Assembly (NCBI GenBank): GCA_963556255.1
Contig: OY744612.1
Coordinates: 21,913,532-21,977,531 of the forward strand
Direction of reading: 5' to 3'
DNA: 64,000 nt
Origin: Allolobophora icterica
Lineage: Eukaryota; Annelida; Clitellata; Crassiclitellata; Lumbricidae
This document shows positions 34,661-53,202 of this stretch, piece by piece. The position numbers and the translations under genes were made by a program. The first letter of the stretch is position 1, and every line of letters starts with the position of its first letter. The notes below the pieces were generated by a model. It was not told where the DNA came from, did no database searches, and saw nothing but the letters and a program-made list of their open reading frames with translations.

Positions 34661-35287
34661 TGGAAACAAATCCTGAAGTCAAGTTATATGCAATCTAAAT
34701 GTAAACCTGAAACCGGTTCTCAAGTCCATACAGTTTCATGAAAAGCTGTAATAGTTTATGTAAATGTACACGTTTTATATAGCGACCGCTTGGCCTATAT
34801 CCTGCTCAATTTTCATTGAAGATTCTTCACCACCACTGCCCGTTTGAATAGGCGCCACGCCATTTAAGCAGAGGTCTTTGATAGGAGATAGCACAGTATA
34901 AACAAAGATCTTAGACTCGTAGACTAAGATCTTTGGTATAAATATTATTTATACTGTGGAGATAGGCTGAAAATTCTGTTTTCAGTCTTCAGTGAAATGC
35001 TGCAAGACTAGAAGACAAGTGGATGACCCCTTAGATTGACAAGGAGAAAGGATGAGCTAACCCCAGATAATGTCTCTCGGTTGTTCGTTCCACATAGTTG
35101 GTGGCGTCACAGATTGGTGGCGCCGCGTTTGCAGAATCTGAGAGAGACGGACATTAAATGAACGGATGTTATATTTAAAAAAGAAGACCGCGGCCGATGA
35201 CATAATTGTGGGCGGAGCTGTAGGGCCAAAGATTTACGTGTAGGGCACTATGACTAACGCAGAGAGGGCGGCGATCAGACTACAAAG

Positions 35288-40719
<5,432 letters not shown>

Positions 40720-40910
40720 ATGGGCTTCATTTAATAGAGCCACCTTGTAGCCATCTGCTAAAAAGTATTTGAAGCAGCCACCTACCGGTACTAATCAAAA
40801 GGCGAAAACAGTAATGTAGTTAGCATAGCTAGATCTTTTTATCTAGTAGCTGATGTGCAACTGTGTGATGTCGAATTATGATGTATTTTTCTGTGCATGT
40901 TTCCATACAG

Positions 40911-43900
40911 TAACATCTTCGGATTAAAAGCCATGACCTCTGATAGTGGTTAAAAGACATTTAAACAGTTAAGACAACTAAACATTTCTACCCAGTAAAT
41001 CTGGAAGCACTAAGGGACCTGACTTCGAATAGGAAGCAATGGAGAATGTGTGTCATGGCGATCGCTAGAGCTCCAGGAGTTGACAGCACAAGGTGTGAAG
41101 TTGCTTTGAACTGTTTGTTGTTGATTTACAATGTGCTTTTATTTGCTTGTGTTTCATGCAGTAACATCTTCGAATTGAAAGCCATGACAGCTGATAGTGG
41201 TCTAAAGTCATTAGCACATTTAAGACAACTAGAACATTTTTACCCAGTAGTTGCTTTGCAACTGTTTGTTATAGATTTACAATTTGTTTTTACAACTAGA
41301 ACATATTTTCCCAGTAGTTGCTTTGCAACTGTTTGTTATAGATTTACAATGTGGTTTTATTTGCTTGTGTTTCACGCAGTAACATCTTCAAATTGAAAAC
41401 CATTACATCTGATAGTGGTCTAAAGTCATTAACACAGTTAAGACAACTAGAACATTTTTACCCAGTAGTTGCTCTGCAACTGTTTGTTGTAGATTTACAA
41501 TTTCTTTTTACAACTAGAACATATTTTCGTAGTAGTTGCTTTGCAACTGTTTGTTATAGATTTACAATGTGGTTTTATTTGCTTGTGTTTCACGCAGTAA
41601 CATCTTCAAGTTGAAAACCATTACATCTGATAGTGGTCTAAAGTCATTAGCACAGTTAAGACAACTAGAACATTTTTACCCAGTAGTTGCTTTGCAACTG
41701 TTTGTTATAGATTTACAATTTGTTTTTACAACTAGAACATATTTTCCCAGTAGTTGCTTTGCAACTGTTTGTTATAGATTTGTGCTTTTATTTGCTTGTG
41801 TTTCATGCAGTAACATCTTCGAATTGAAAGCCATGACAGCTGATAGTGGTCTAAAGTCATTAGCACATTTAAGACAACTAGAACATTTTTACCCAGTAGT
41901 TGCTTTGCAACTGTTTGTTATAGATTTACAATTTGTTTTTACAACTAGAACATATTTTCCCAGTAGTTGCTTTGCAACTGTTTGTTATAGATTTACAATG
42001 TGGTTTTATTTGCTTGTGTTTCACGCAGTAACATCTTCAAATTGAAAACCATTACATCTGATAGTGGTCTAAAGTCATTAACACAGTTAAGACAACTAGA
42101 ACATTTTTACCCAGTAGTTGCTCTGCAACTGTTTGTTGTAGATTTACAATTTCTTTTTACAACTAGAACATATTTTCGTAGTAGTTGCTTTGCAACTGTT
42201 TGTTATAGATTTACAATGTGGTTTTATTTGCTTGTGTTTCACGCAGTAACATCTTCAAGTTGAAAACCATTACATCTGATAGTGGTCTAAAGTCATTAGC
42301 ACAGTTAAGACAACTAGAACATTTTTACCCAGTAGTTGCTTTGCAACTGTTTGTTATAGATTTACAATTTGTTTTTACAACTAGAACATATTTTCCCAGT
42401 AGTTGCTTTGCAACTGTTTGTTATAGATTTACCAATGTGCTTTTATTTGCTTGTGTTTCATGCAGTAACATCTTCGAATTGAAAGCCATGACAGCTGATT
42501 ATGGTCTAAAGTCATTAGCACAGTTAAGACAACTAGAACATTTTTACCCAGTAGTTGCTTTGCAACTGTTTGTTATAGATTTACAATTTGTTTTTACAAC
42601 TAGAACATATTTTCCCAGTAGTTGCTTTGCAACTGTTTGTTATAGATTTACAATGTGGTTTTATTCGCTTGTGTTTCACGCAGTAACATCTTCAAATTGA
42701 AAACCATTACATCTGATAGTGGTCTAAAGTCATTAACACAGTTAAGACAACTAGAACATTTTTACCTAGTAGTTGCTCTGCAACTGTTTGTTGTAGATTT
42801 ACAATTTCTTTTTACAACTAGAACATATTTTCGTAGTAGTTGCTTTGCAACTGTTTGTTATAGATTTACAATGTGGTTTTATTTGCTTGTGTTTCACGCA
42901 GTAACATCTTCAAGTTGAAAACCATTACATCTGATAGTGGTCTAAAGTCATTAGCACAGTTAAGACAACTAGAACATTTTTACCCAGTAGTTGCTTTGCA
43001 ACTGTTTGTTATAGATTTACAATTTGTTTTTACAACTAGAACATATTTTCCCAGTAGTTGCTTTGCAACTGTTTGTTATAGATTTACCAATGTGCTTTTA
43101 TTTGCTTGTGTTTCATGCAGTAACATCTTCGAATTGAAAGCCATGACAGCTGATAGTGGTCTAAAGTCATTAGCACAGTTAAGACAACTAGAACATTTTT
43201 ACCCAGTAGTTGCTTTGCAACTGTTTGTTATAGATTTACAATTTGTTTTTACAACTAGAACATATTTTCCCAGTAGTTGCTTTGCAACTGTTTGTTATAG
43301 ATTTACAATGTGGTTTTATTCGCTTGTGTTTCACGCAGTAACATCTTCAAATTGAAAACCATTACATCTGATAGTGGTCTAAAGTCATTAACACAGTTAA
43401 GACAACTAGAACATTTTTACCTAGTAGTTGCTCTGCAACTGTTTGTTGTAGATTTACAATTTCTTTTTACAACTAGAACATATTTTCGTAGTAGTTGCTT
43501 TGCAACTGTTTGTTATAGATTTACAATGTGGTTTTATTTGCTTGTGTTTCACGCAGTAACATCTTCAAGTTGAAAACCATTACATCTGATAGTGGTCTAA
43601 AGTCATTAGCACAGTTAAGACAACTAGAACATTTTTACCCAGTAGTTGCTTTGCAACTGTTTGTTATAGATTTACAATTTGTTTTTACAACTAGAACATA
43701 TTTTCCCAGTAGTTGCTTTGCAACTGTTTGTTATAGATTTACCAATGTGCTTTTATTTCCTTGTGTTTCATGCAGTAATATCTTCGAATTGAAAGCCATG
43801 ACATGTGATAGTGGTCAAGAGATATTAAAACAGTTGAGGACTAGAAAATTTTTACCCAGTAATTGCTTTGCATTTCCCAGTAATTGCTTTGCAACTGTTT

Positions 43901-44110
43901 GTTATAGATTTACAATGTGTTTTTATTTTCTTGTTTTTCATGCAGTAACATCTTCGAATTGAAAGCCATGACAGCTGATAGTGGTCAAGAGATATTAAAA
44001 CAGTTGAGGACTAGAAAATTTTTACCCAGTAATTGCTTTGCAACTGTTTGTGGCAGTTTTGCAATGTGTATTTCTTTGTACTTTTTCATTTACAAACATC
44101 TTCAGGTTGA
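40911..44110. repeat. Tandem satellite array with higher-order trimer structure
   Basis: A monomer of about 218 bp is repeated about 14 times. Three monomer types, told apart by CTTCGAATTGAAAGCC, CTTCAAATTGAAAACC and CTTCAAGTTGAAAACC, follow in fixed order, giving a higher-order unit of about 650-655 bp present roughly four times with near identity. Each monomer holds an internal duplication of CCCAGTAGTTGCTTTGCAAC. Edge copies (40911, 43775 onward) are more diverged, as expected for unequal exchange. Each monomer boundary resembles a 3' splice site (TTTGCTTGTGTTTCATGCAG). The array starts about 190 bp after the NDUFS8 stop codon and may be in its 3'UTR. Predicted peptides of 87-160 aa are products of the repeat, not a family I know. 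Confidence 0.95.
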
Positions 44111-44870
44111 AAGTCATAACATAACCACTTATTGTGTAACTCAACATTCCCATGGGATGTAGAATCTCTAATTTCTCTTAATATAGTTTTCTATATATTT
44201 TACTTTTTGTATGATGTAATACATTTTAAACCTGCCGTGTGTACATTGTTGATGTTCTTAAAGATTAGCATGTGGATGACGTGTCATTGATCGAAATTAA
44301 TAAACTGTGATACTTCTCAGTCATCATATTTCATTTTATTAATTTCTTGCTTACATGTATGTAAGGCCTAACTATGACTACTAAACTCTCCCTTTGGTGT
44401 AAAGCATCTTCTCACTAGTAACTAGTTGGGTAGCCAGGGTAGCACCGTAGAATATCTGTTTTGGGGTAAATCCTGTGTTGTTCCTTATGCTTCCCGATAA
44501 CTAACTGTCTTTTTCTCCTATCCTGATTCCAATTATGCGCCACCACACAACCACCACCATCACCGATTACCACCATAGCACCATGCTGTCTCATTGGCTT
44601 GACCTCCCCGGACTCTGACCTGGCACCGGAACGGACAAGGCAGCCTGGCTATTGCGGACTTGATTTGATTAGCGCCGGTGACCAAGCTGGGTCAACATGA
44701 CGTGTTTTTTGTGTGGCGCTGAGAAATTTCTGAGATTTACATTTACATTTAATCGATTCACCAGGATGGCGCCACTGTGCACGACTATCAATTTAGACGA
44801 TTATGCCGAAAGTCCTAAATTGCGACTGTCACAGAGGACTGTTGAACGTACCAGGCTTTATTGCAACCAT
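44111..44870. other. 3' flank of satellite array
   Basis: AATAAA occurs in TTAATAAACTGTGATACTTC (near 44300) and could end a long NDUFS8 transcript that includes the array. The remainder holds no recognised gene. Confidence 0.4.
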
Positions 44871-44877
44871 AGGCGTA

Positions 44878-45063
44878 ATTTGTGGGGGGTACGAGGGGTA
44901 CCCGTACCTCCACTTTTTGGACTGGGGGTACCGTACCCCCCACATATTGAACAATGCCAATGAATATTTTATTATTGTGCCTTCCCAGAGATCGCAGTCT
45001 CAGCCTTGTTTCGTGTATGTAAGAAATTGGTACCCCACTTTCTAGACCAAAGTTACGCCCCTG
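44878..45063. mobile_element. Family B element, uninterrupted copy
   Basis: The ends are CATAGGCGTAATTTG and CAAAGTTACGCCCCTG. At 186 bp it is the only copy of the three without an insertion, and so defines the family. Flanks ATTGCAAC and ATTATTAT do not form a convincing duplication. Confidence 0.75.
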
Positions 45064-45175
45064 ATTATTATTATTATAAATTTCTCAGTCCCACTGTCCC
45101 ACACAAAAGCTGCGTGATGTAAAAGCTGGTCTCTCCGACGTGGCTTTTGTGTGGCGCAGAGAAATTTAGATGATT

Positions 45176-45320
45176 TGTAATTGTAATTGTAATTGAACAG
45201 TTATATAGCGCCACTCAAATCAGAGGGGCTCTCGACCCGCATCACTGCCAAAACCGGCAAAAAGAAAGGTTATCAAGCGTCTACGGAACTGAAGAGGAGA
45301 GAGGACAAGAAGGACAAGAT
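45176..45320 (-). mobile_element. LINE 3'-end fragment
   Basis: The plus strand begins TTGTAATTGTAATTGTAATTG, then ATATAGCGCCACTC and GGGGCTCTCGACCCGCATCAC, the complement of the 3' end of the LINE at 1421-2290 (compare ATATAGCGCCACTC and GGCGCTCCCGACCC there). Truncated within about 130 bp. Confidence 0.7.
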
Positions 45321-45809
45321 TTACATTTAGGACCTACATTAGGCCTATATACAACGTACATAATGGTAGGCCTACATCGTTGTAGGCCTATATTATTATA
45401 TATCTAAAACTATCATGAATGTTGCTGTCAATATATTGTGGTGCTACACAAATTAGCAAACGGTCCCGCAGAAATAGCTCTCGCAAACATAATTTAATTA
45501 ATTAGGCCTAGGCCTATATTGGATATTTAATTTCTAATAATATTACCGCTACTTCGATACCTTATTTTATTATTTTAATAAGCGCTGTTATCGGTATTTA
45601 TAAATGAGTTGACCCAGGTTTTTCGAGTTTTAAAAATAAATGACGTGATTTCAATGTTTGTTCATATATTCCGATGACGTCATCGTCTCTATAGTTTCCG
45701 CGGCTTTGTTGCAATATTGTTACTTTGCTCCGGGTGTTTTCTCGGGGACGGAGGTCTGCGGTAGACGAGGCGCTTTCTCGTTTCGACGACGGAGCTTTCG
45801 CCTGTGTCA

Positions 45810-46280
45810 GTAGTAGTTTGTTATACTTTTCCCTGCTGAGCCTCTGGCGTGGCGTAAAACCCCGTAAGCTCATTGTTTGGCAGGAGGGCCTCTGGCGTGG
45901 AGTAAAACCCCGTAAGCCAATACTTTGTCAGTAGTTATACTTTTCCCTGCTGAGCCTCTGGCGTGGCGTAAAACCCCGTAAGCTCATTGTTTGGCAGGAG
46001 GGCCTCTGGCGTGGAGTAAAACCCCGTAAGCCAATACTTTGTCAGTAGTTATACTTTTCCCTGCTGAGCCTCTGGCGTGGCGTAAAACCCGTAAGCTCAT
46101 TGTTTGGCAGGAGGGCCTCTGGCGTGGCGTAAAACCCCGTAAGCCAATACTTTGTCAGTAGTTTGTTATACTTTTCCCTGCTGAGCCTCTGGCATGGCGT
46201 AAATCCCCGTAAGCTCATTTGTTTGGCAGGAGGGTCTCTGGCGTGGCGTAAAACCCCGTATAAGTAAGCCAATACTTTTT
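45810..46280. repeat. Tandem repeat of about 114 bp with two half-units
   Basis: The unit contains GCCTCTGGCGTGGCGTAAAA twice, once followed by CTCATTGTTTGGCAGGAGG and once by CAATACTTTGTCAGTAG plus TTATACTTTTCCCTGCTGAG. About four units occur. The predicted peptides (for example SLRGFTPRQRLSREKYNKL on the minus strand) follow from the repeat. Confidence 0.85.
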
Positions 46281-46353
46281 TGGTGTTTTGTGTTGTGAAT
46301 TTCGGTCACTTCAATCATGCACAGATCTACACCGTCGTTTAATGCCTCAAATT

Positions 46354-47441
46354 CATAGGCGTAATTTGGGGGGTACGAGGGGTACCCGTATCCCCACTTT
46401 CTGGGCTGGGGGCACCGTACCCCCACATTTTGAACAATTTCAATCAATATTTTATTATTGTGCCTTCCCAGAGATCGCAGTCTCAGCCTTGCTTCGCGTA
46501 TGTAAGAAATTGGTACCCCCCACTTTTTAGCAGTCTTGTTGTCCTCGAGACCAAGGTCTTGGTCTCGAGTGCACTCGAGTTCGTTTTTAAAAGTCTTGGT
46601 CTTCGTCTTGGTCTTGAGATCAAAGGTCTTGGTCTTGGTCTTGGTCTTGAGGTTCAAAGTCTTGGTCTTGGTTTTGCAAGACCAAGACCAAGACTTTTGT
46701 CAATATGAACAGTCATTAGTTTTAACAAACGGCTAGAATTTTAAACATTTATCCAATAATTACTCATACAGTTATTGCTTTAGTATTTATACGGTGTGAA
46801 TGAGGCTTCACTGTTGGTCTGGACAATTATTTTGACTTCCGGTTATTTACCATGGAATGATTTCAAAACAGACTCATGATTAATTTGTACATTTACATCC
46901 GGTTCTTGAAAAGCTGCTTTGTGTGCTAGCGATTTCAGCACTTGTAGACCGTGTTTTTTCACATGGCAGAATATTTTGAGGCCCCACAGGTCACGTATTG
47001 GTCAGAAAATTCTGAGCAAATTGGTTTTTATAAAATTCAGCAGGCATTTGGAATAACATTTCGCATGAAAGACTTTTGTAAATACGAATTCAGAATTCTC
47101 TGCAGTCTCCATTTAGAGTTGTTTTGCTTGAATAAAAGAAAAAACTCATGTTTTCATTAAAATAACGAGTAGTCCGACTGGACAAATTTTTAGTAAGGAA
47201 TAGAAGTCTGGATACGACTGTGATTTTTTGGGGTCTTGGTCTCGGTCTTGGTCTTGAGGTTCAAGGTCTTGGTCTTGTTCTTGAGGTTCAAGGTCTTGGT
47301 CTTGGTCTTGAGGTTCAAGGTCTTGGTCTTGGTCTTGGTCTTGAGGTTCAAGGTCTTGGTCTTGGTCTTGGTCTTGGTCTTGGTCTTGAGGTTTAAGGTC
47401 TTGACAGCAAGACTGCTTTTTAGACCAAAGTTACGCCTCTG
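46354..47441. mobile_element. Family B element split by a hAT insertion
   Basis: The left half (46354-46530) and right half (47416-47441) rejoin to the sequence of 44878-45063 once the 46531-47415 element and one target duplication are removed. The end is CAAAGTTACGCCTCTG. Confidence 0.75.
46531..47415. mobile_element. hAT-like element with GGTCTT minisatellites, nested in family B
   Basis: The ends CAGTCTTG and CAAGACTG are inverted, and CTTTTTAG flanks it at 46523-46530 and 47416-47423, a perfect 8-bp duplication. Both subterminal regions are GGTCTTGGTCTTGAGGTTCA-type minisatellites (about 46545-46690 and 47229-47405), leaving a non-coding centre. At 885 bp it is the longest hAT-like element in the window and has no transposase. 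Confidence 0.9.
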
Positions 47442-47780
47442 ATTACAACGCTTGCATTTGACCAATTGCCTACCGTTAAGCGAAAGACTGGTTAAATGTA
47501 AACTAACTCGGTGGTTAAAGTCAGCCGGATCTGAGATCCAGACCTCTGAGTTGAACTATGAAATCTGCCTAAAAAAGACGTCACTTGTTTTCATAACAGT
47601 AGGCTAATCGATTTCATGCATCGTGTTTCACGCATTTCTCTTGACCTCTCTTTATCTGCCCCAATGGCACCGGACTAGGACTTCCTCTGGACTACTCTTT
47701 GGCTCTTTACAAAACTCCTCTGCTTTGATGCAGCGCTCGTGAATAGGCTGGTTCTCTGCGCTTATTCTTCGAATGGCGCT

Positions 47781-48790
<1,010 letters not shown>

Positions 48791-48854
48791 AAACTGACAA
48801 GTAGGCTACGCAGTAAGATTACATTGAAACACGACTGCAGTACAATCAAGATCT

Positions 48855-50400
48855 TACTTAAACACACGGTTTGGCAGCCATGCAAGGCGCCGCCCTAGAG
48901 GTGGGTTACGGGTATCGAACCGCGATCTAATGCTGTCCTGGCCCCGAGTGTTACCTTTACCCTATCCCCCTCCCCCAAGAAGTTTAGAAGTTTGGAGATT
49001 TCGATTACGATTTTATGTCTGTTCAAACAGCGAATAGCGAGTATCGCTTATAAATTCGCCAGATAGGCTACGTAGGCTTAGGTTTTAGAACTGTAGGTCC
49101 GCCACCTCTGGATGAACAATTGCAGCCACAGACTAAACTACGAGAGAGGTTTATTTTTGCCAGTAAACGGCATTCAGTAGACGACGAATGCACAATATGC
49201 GGATACCTAAAGGGCCTTTATGTTGGGTGATTATACATGTTCGTGTCACGCAGACCTAATATGATATTGGGGACTACATGTATGCAAATTTACAGTGTCG
49301 GCGTACAAACAATTGAAATTAATATTCATGCAGGCGTTATATGCGTGATCTGGTCGTCATGCACACATTGCACACCCCCTAAAAATTGGCCTGAGGCAAC
49401 TTAACAGTGGCTGCGATACTGTGCGCATGTAGGCCTATACATTATGTGCATGTGGTTGTTATAATTGTTATCTATCATGTGTATGTATGCATGTGTGTTT
49501 ATGTATAGGCCTACATGTATGAACTGGTTGATCCAGAAGCGTGAAGACATGGAGACCGATAGAGCGTGTCTTGCAGTGTTTAATCTATAGCCCCCCTCTT
49601 GTGAGGTGGAAACAAGGTTTGTCGGACCAACAAGGGCGACCTTTTTGAGAAATTTCATCCGTGTTCCAACGTCCAACCATTTTTTGAGTATTTCATCTTT
49701 AAAAAGTTGATTACCTTTTTTAGTAATTCATCCCACTTTCATGACTTTTTTCGGAAACTGAAAACTTTGACGACCTTTTTAGGAATTCATCTCTCAAAAA
49801 TTTAATATATCTTATTGTGTTATTTTATTCTTATATTACTCGTTTACTCGTCTCTGGGGGAGCGCAACATGTATCTCCCCCCCCAAACAGGTGTGTATAC
49901 ATTAAAATATTGCTGGCCTTTGGGGAAACATAAATCCTGGGGGAATCCCCCCAAAAGTGTCTAGATTAAACACTGCATGTCTTGTGACCTTGTTTTTGGT
50001 TTCCAAGATTTTAGAATTTCTTTTAGTTTCCATTTTGCAAGTTTTTTGCTGTTTGGAACCCGTGTTTGTATGACTCCCTGTACGTTACTTCACCTTATAA
50101 CAAGTTTCGTGAGGCAACTCAATTTCTTGCGTCAAACTCTTAAGGAATTAAGCCTTGGCCAAATTGGCCGCCATATAGATCCGCCATTTTACACATTGTA
50201 TGTACTATGTAAGCCTACGTCATTTGCATACTATATTACGAATTTGCTCAGAATCGACCAAACGCATGCAATTCGTTAATTATCACAAGACCAGGTGCTG
50301 TATCACATGTTTAATTATAAAGTCCTGCTTGCATTTACCTACATGTATACACATTGGCCCTACTTTGGGGGGCGCGCGCGCACACACACACAGAAAGGAC
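48855..50400. other. Gene-free stretch with fragments of MITE core motif
   Basis: No gene is seen. At about 49690-49800 there are two or three degenerate copies of the core motif (GACGACCTTTTTAGGAATTC), evidence of a decayed MITE whose ends I could not find. Confidence 0.4.
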
Positions 50401-50420
50401 TGTAATTAGTATCATAGTCC

Positions 50421-50725
50421 CAGTGGCGTCACTAGGGCTGGTGTCACCCGGTGCGGTTAGTCATGGTGTCCCCCGGAAAAAATTATGACCTTTTTTTAGG
50501 AATTCGTCTCCCAAAAAAAGTGATGACTTTTTTTAGGAATTCGTCTCCCAAAAAAAGTGATGACCTTTTTTAGGAATTCGTCTCCCAAAAAAGTAGATGA
50601 CCTTTTTTTTAGGAATTCCTCACCTTCCAAAAATTTCATAATTTTCTCATGTTGGGTGTCACCCCCCTCTGAGGATGTCACCCGGTGCGGTCCGCACCCC
50701 CCGCACCCCTCTCGTGACGCCACTG
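50421..50725. mobile_element. hAT-like MITE family D copy 1, perfect 8-bp TSD
   Basis: The ends are CAGTGGCGTCACTAGGG and CTCGTGACGCCACTG. CATAGTCC flanks it at 50413-50420 and 50726-50733. The interior has four tandem copies (period about 39 bp) of a unit with GATGACCTTTTTTTAGGAAT and TCGTCTCCC. Family member 60793-61104 is nearly identical. Confidence 0.95.
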
Positions 50726-50733
50726 CATAGTCC

Positions 50734-52652
50734 TAACTTCCTATAGATATAAGAACAATATGCCTATGGTGGTATGTATGATCGTGATGGTTGATCGCCT
50801 TTAAACACAGAGAATCTGCTTGGTCAATTGAGGCACTCCACGAATTAGCCTAATTAAGCGATGTTAATAAACAGAAACAAGTGTACGCTCGTTCGAAACA
50901 GTGGGGGTGGCGCCCCTAAGTGCGCTATGTATCATGTATAGTTGTATACCCACCGCCAAGGCTTGTGTTAAGAAACTGTGTGCTTAGATTTAAGCAAACA
51001 CTAAAACTAATTGTAAGGCGCGTGATAGATTGAGATAGTTTGGTGAATGGGATGAAGTTGAACTTTGGACCATGCAGCTTAGGGCCTATGTGCCAATGAA
51101 ATTTCAAAGTCTCTGACCGCAAATAAGAACATAATATTCAACATACAAATATCTTATTTTGATTCTTGACAACATATAGGCCTATCAGTTTACGTGGCCT
51201 AAATTTAGCCCTCCACTTTGTCATTCGGAGTCAGCGATTCTTCTCAAATGACTCTGTGAGCATAATTAACGCGTAAGCCTATAAAATATCAATTATTTTA
51301 TGTTTGTTCAAACAGCGGTTTGCTGTTTGGCAGAACTTCACGTAGGCCTACAACGTAAACTAAACTAAACGTCTGGTAAGTTATAACAACATACTGTACA
51401 TCAATTGCCTCGAGCTTCAGAAAACTCAGACTTGGCCTAAAATGTAGGCCTATAGGCCTATTGTAAAAGCCTAAAAGGACATTCTTAGTAGTGTCCGACA
51501 ATTTTGTGTAAAGGACCACGTACAGTCATTAAGCCAACCGTCTAGCTGTAATATATATAGGCCACGTACACTGACTGTAGGGTATGTTTTACCACCAGAC
51601 AATTGAAACTTGAACGTTCTAGCCACGATGGTTCAAGTGTTTATAGTCTGAATAAAAGGTTCCCATTGTTTTACTTTTTCTGCGCTAAGAAATCCGGAGT
51701 TTGCCATTACGAATAGGCTACGACCTTCTTAAGCCCTATCTTAGTTTTATGCGTGGTGGACTCGAGATCTAAGCCCTTAATTTCTCCATTCCGTCCGTCA
51801 GTCTATCCGACTCATCTGGTGACAGAAGTCTCTTGTTCTTGAACGTCAAAGAAGATTAACGGCTTCCTCAGAAGGGCGAAGGAGCGAGGGTGTAATGACA
51901 CAACAGAGGGTGCTATACTGAGGAGGGGTACGATGCACACAGGAAGGGTGAGATTGGGGAGGGGGACATGTTCTTGTGTGCAGTCCAAAGTCTTGCGTTG
52001 AGCCAAATACTTATGTAGCACATTGGCTTGCATAGCCTACTAGGTAAGGTGTACATGGATGTTTGGCGTATTTTCATAACGGATCTTTTCGTTTACTGAA
52101 GTATTTACCCACAGACATCAAACGGCTTCAAAGATGCCTTTCTTCTCCCAATCATTGATCTACCCTTCTCTCAGTGGGGTTCAACGGGTATCCTTTAATC
52201 GTCTGCTGAAGGCCAGTTTCTCTGCATCAGTTGGTCCCGCCCACTATTCTCTTCCGCCACTCTGATTGGGCGTTCTGAAAACTTATAAGCCAATGGCATT
52301 CAGGCAACTAGACGCGAGAATTTCCATCTTAAAAGAGTAACGTTCTGTGCCATTGATGGGCTGTCGACGTATTATGTGTGTGGCATCGATGATAACAGGT
52401 ATCCAGGTCAGTCTATTGTTTGCACCCGCTCTCAGTGTTTTCGCAGAATAAAAGACAAAAGTTCAAGTCGTCGCTTTAATCGAAATTCAGACAATCTATA
52501 GCAACATTATTCGAGGGAATAACATCGATTGTATACGAGCAGCCTATTCACAAGCGCTACCGCAAATCAGAGGCGGTTTCTCGGAGAGTAGTCCAAAGGA
52601 GGTCCGAGTCCAGTTTCCAGGGGGCCAGATCAAGAGAGGCAGAGCAGCTGTC
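50734..52652. other. Gene-free stretch, nothing recognised
   Basis: Rich in TAGGCCTA-type palindromes. No tRNA boxes, terminal repeats or domain-like translations were found. The segment 52550-53150 around the next MITE may be a decayed minus-strand LINE (a GGAGATCGTTCCAGAGG segment recalls FWNDLP), but this is weak. Confidence 0.4.
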
Positions 52653-52660
52653 AAGGAGGG

Positions 52661-52833
52661 CAGGGGCGTCTATCCCCCCTAAGTCATTGGAGCAACGTCC
52701 CTTTTCCCCTCTTCTTCCCCCCCTCCCCGGTCCTCCCCCCTAAAATGGTGGCAAACACATAGACAAATCTTTCCCCCCCCTATTTCTTGGATGGAGCATT
52801 TGCTCCAAGGTTTCTATGGTGTAGACGCCCCTG
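52661..52833. mobile_element. Short hAT-like MITE, perfect 8-bp TSD
   Basis: The ends are CAGGGGCGTCTA and TAGACGCCCCTG; the inner inverted segment GGAGCAA... / ...TTGCTCC continues the pairing. AAGGAGGG flanks it at 52653-52660 and 52834-52841. Confidence 0.9.
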
Positions 52834-53202
52834 AAGGAGGGTGTCGTTTAGGGCGAGAAGAATTGGAAGGCGGAGGATCAGATGAGTCAGCCTCAGTCAT
52901 GGTAGGAGTAGGCTACTTGAAAAGGTGAGACTTCAGTTTTAAGTGGAAAACCCGGGGTGATAGATGGATGAACGTGAGGTGGAGGGTGGAGGACGGATTT
53001 CAATGATGATGGAGGAACCCGAGAATCTGCGGAATTCAAAGGGGAGATCGTTCCAGAGGTGCATGATGTGTAGTGCGTGGTTAAATTACAGTGCAGTGCG
53101 TGGTTAAATTGCTCATCGAGAAGTCGTGGATCTTTAAAATTCGTTGCAAACCTTGGCCTAATGCCGCGTCTATAGTTACCTGAGTGCTATTTAGCACCGA
53201 TA

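Larger units (their letters stand above)
34541..35287. promoter_or_regulatory. Divergent promoter region Derlin-2 / NDUFS8
   Basis: The start codons of the two genes are about 750 bp apart and face away from each other. The spacer includes the UPRE-like and NRF1-like motifs, a LINE 3'-end remnant (TTTATATAGCGACC near 34773) and a nested hairpin (CACAGTATAAA...TTTATACTGTG, 34892-34958). The NDUFS8 start lies in AAGATGGCG, which fits a YY1 site overlapping the ATG. Confidence 0.55.

Noticed and set aside
40911..44110. CRISPR array
   Set aside because: The units are about 218 bp and contiguous with no unique spacers, and the genome is clearly eukaryotic.
41046..44162. Repeated 87-160 aa ORFs with VLLFACVSCSNIF and FATVCYRF segments as a new protein family
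   Set aside because: They arise from the tandem satellite; the monomer length is not a multiple of three, so frames do not continue, and no domain is recognised.
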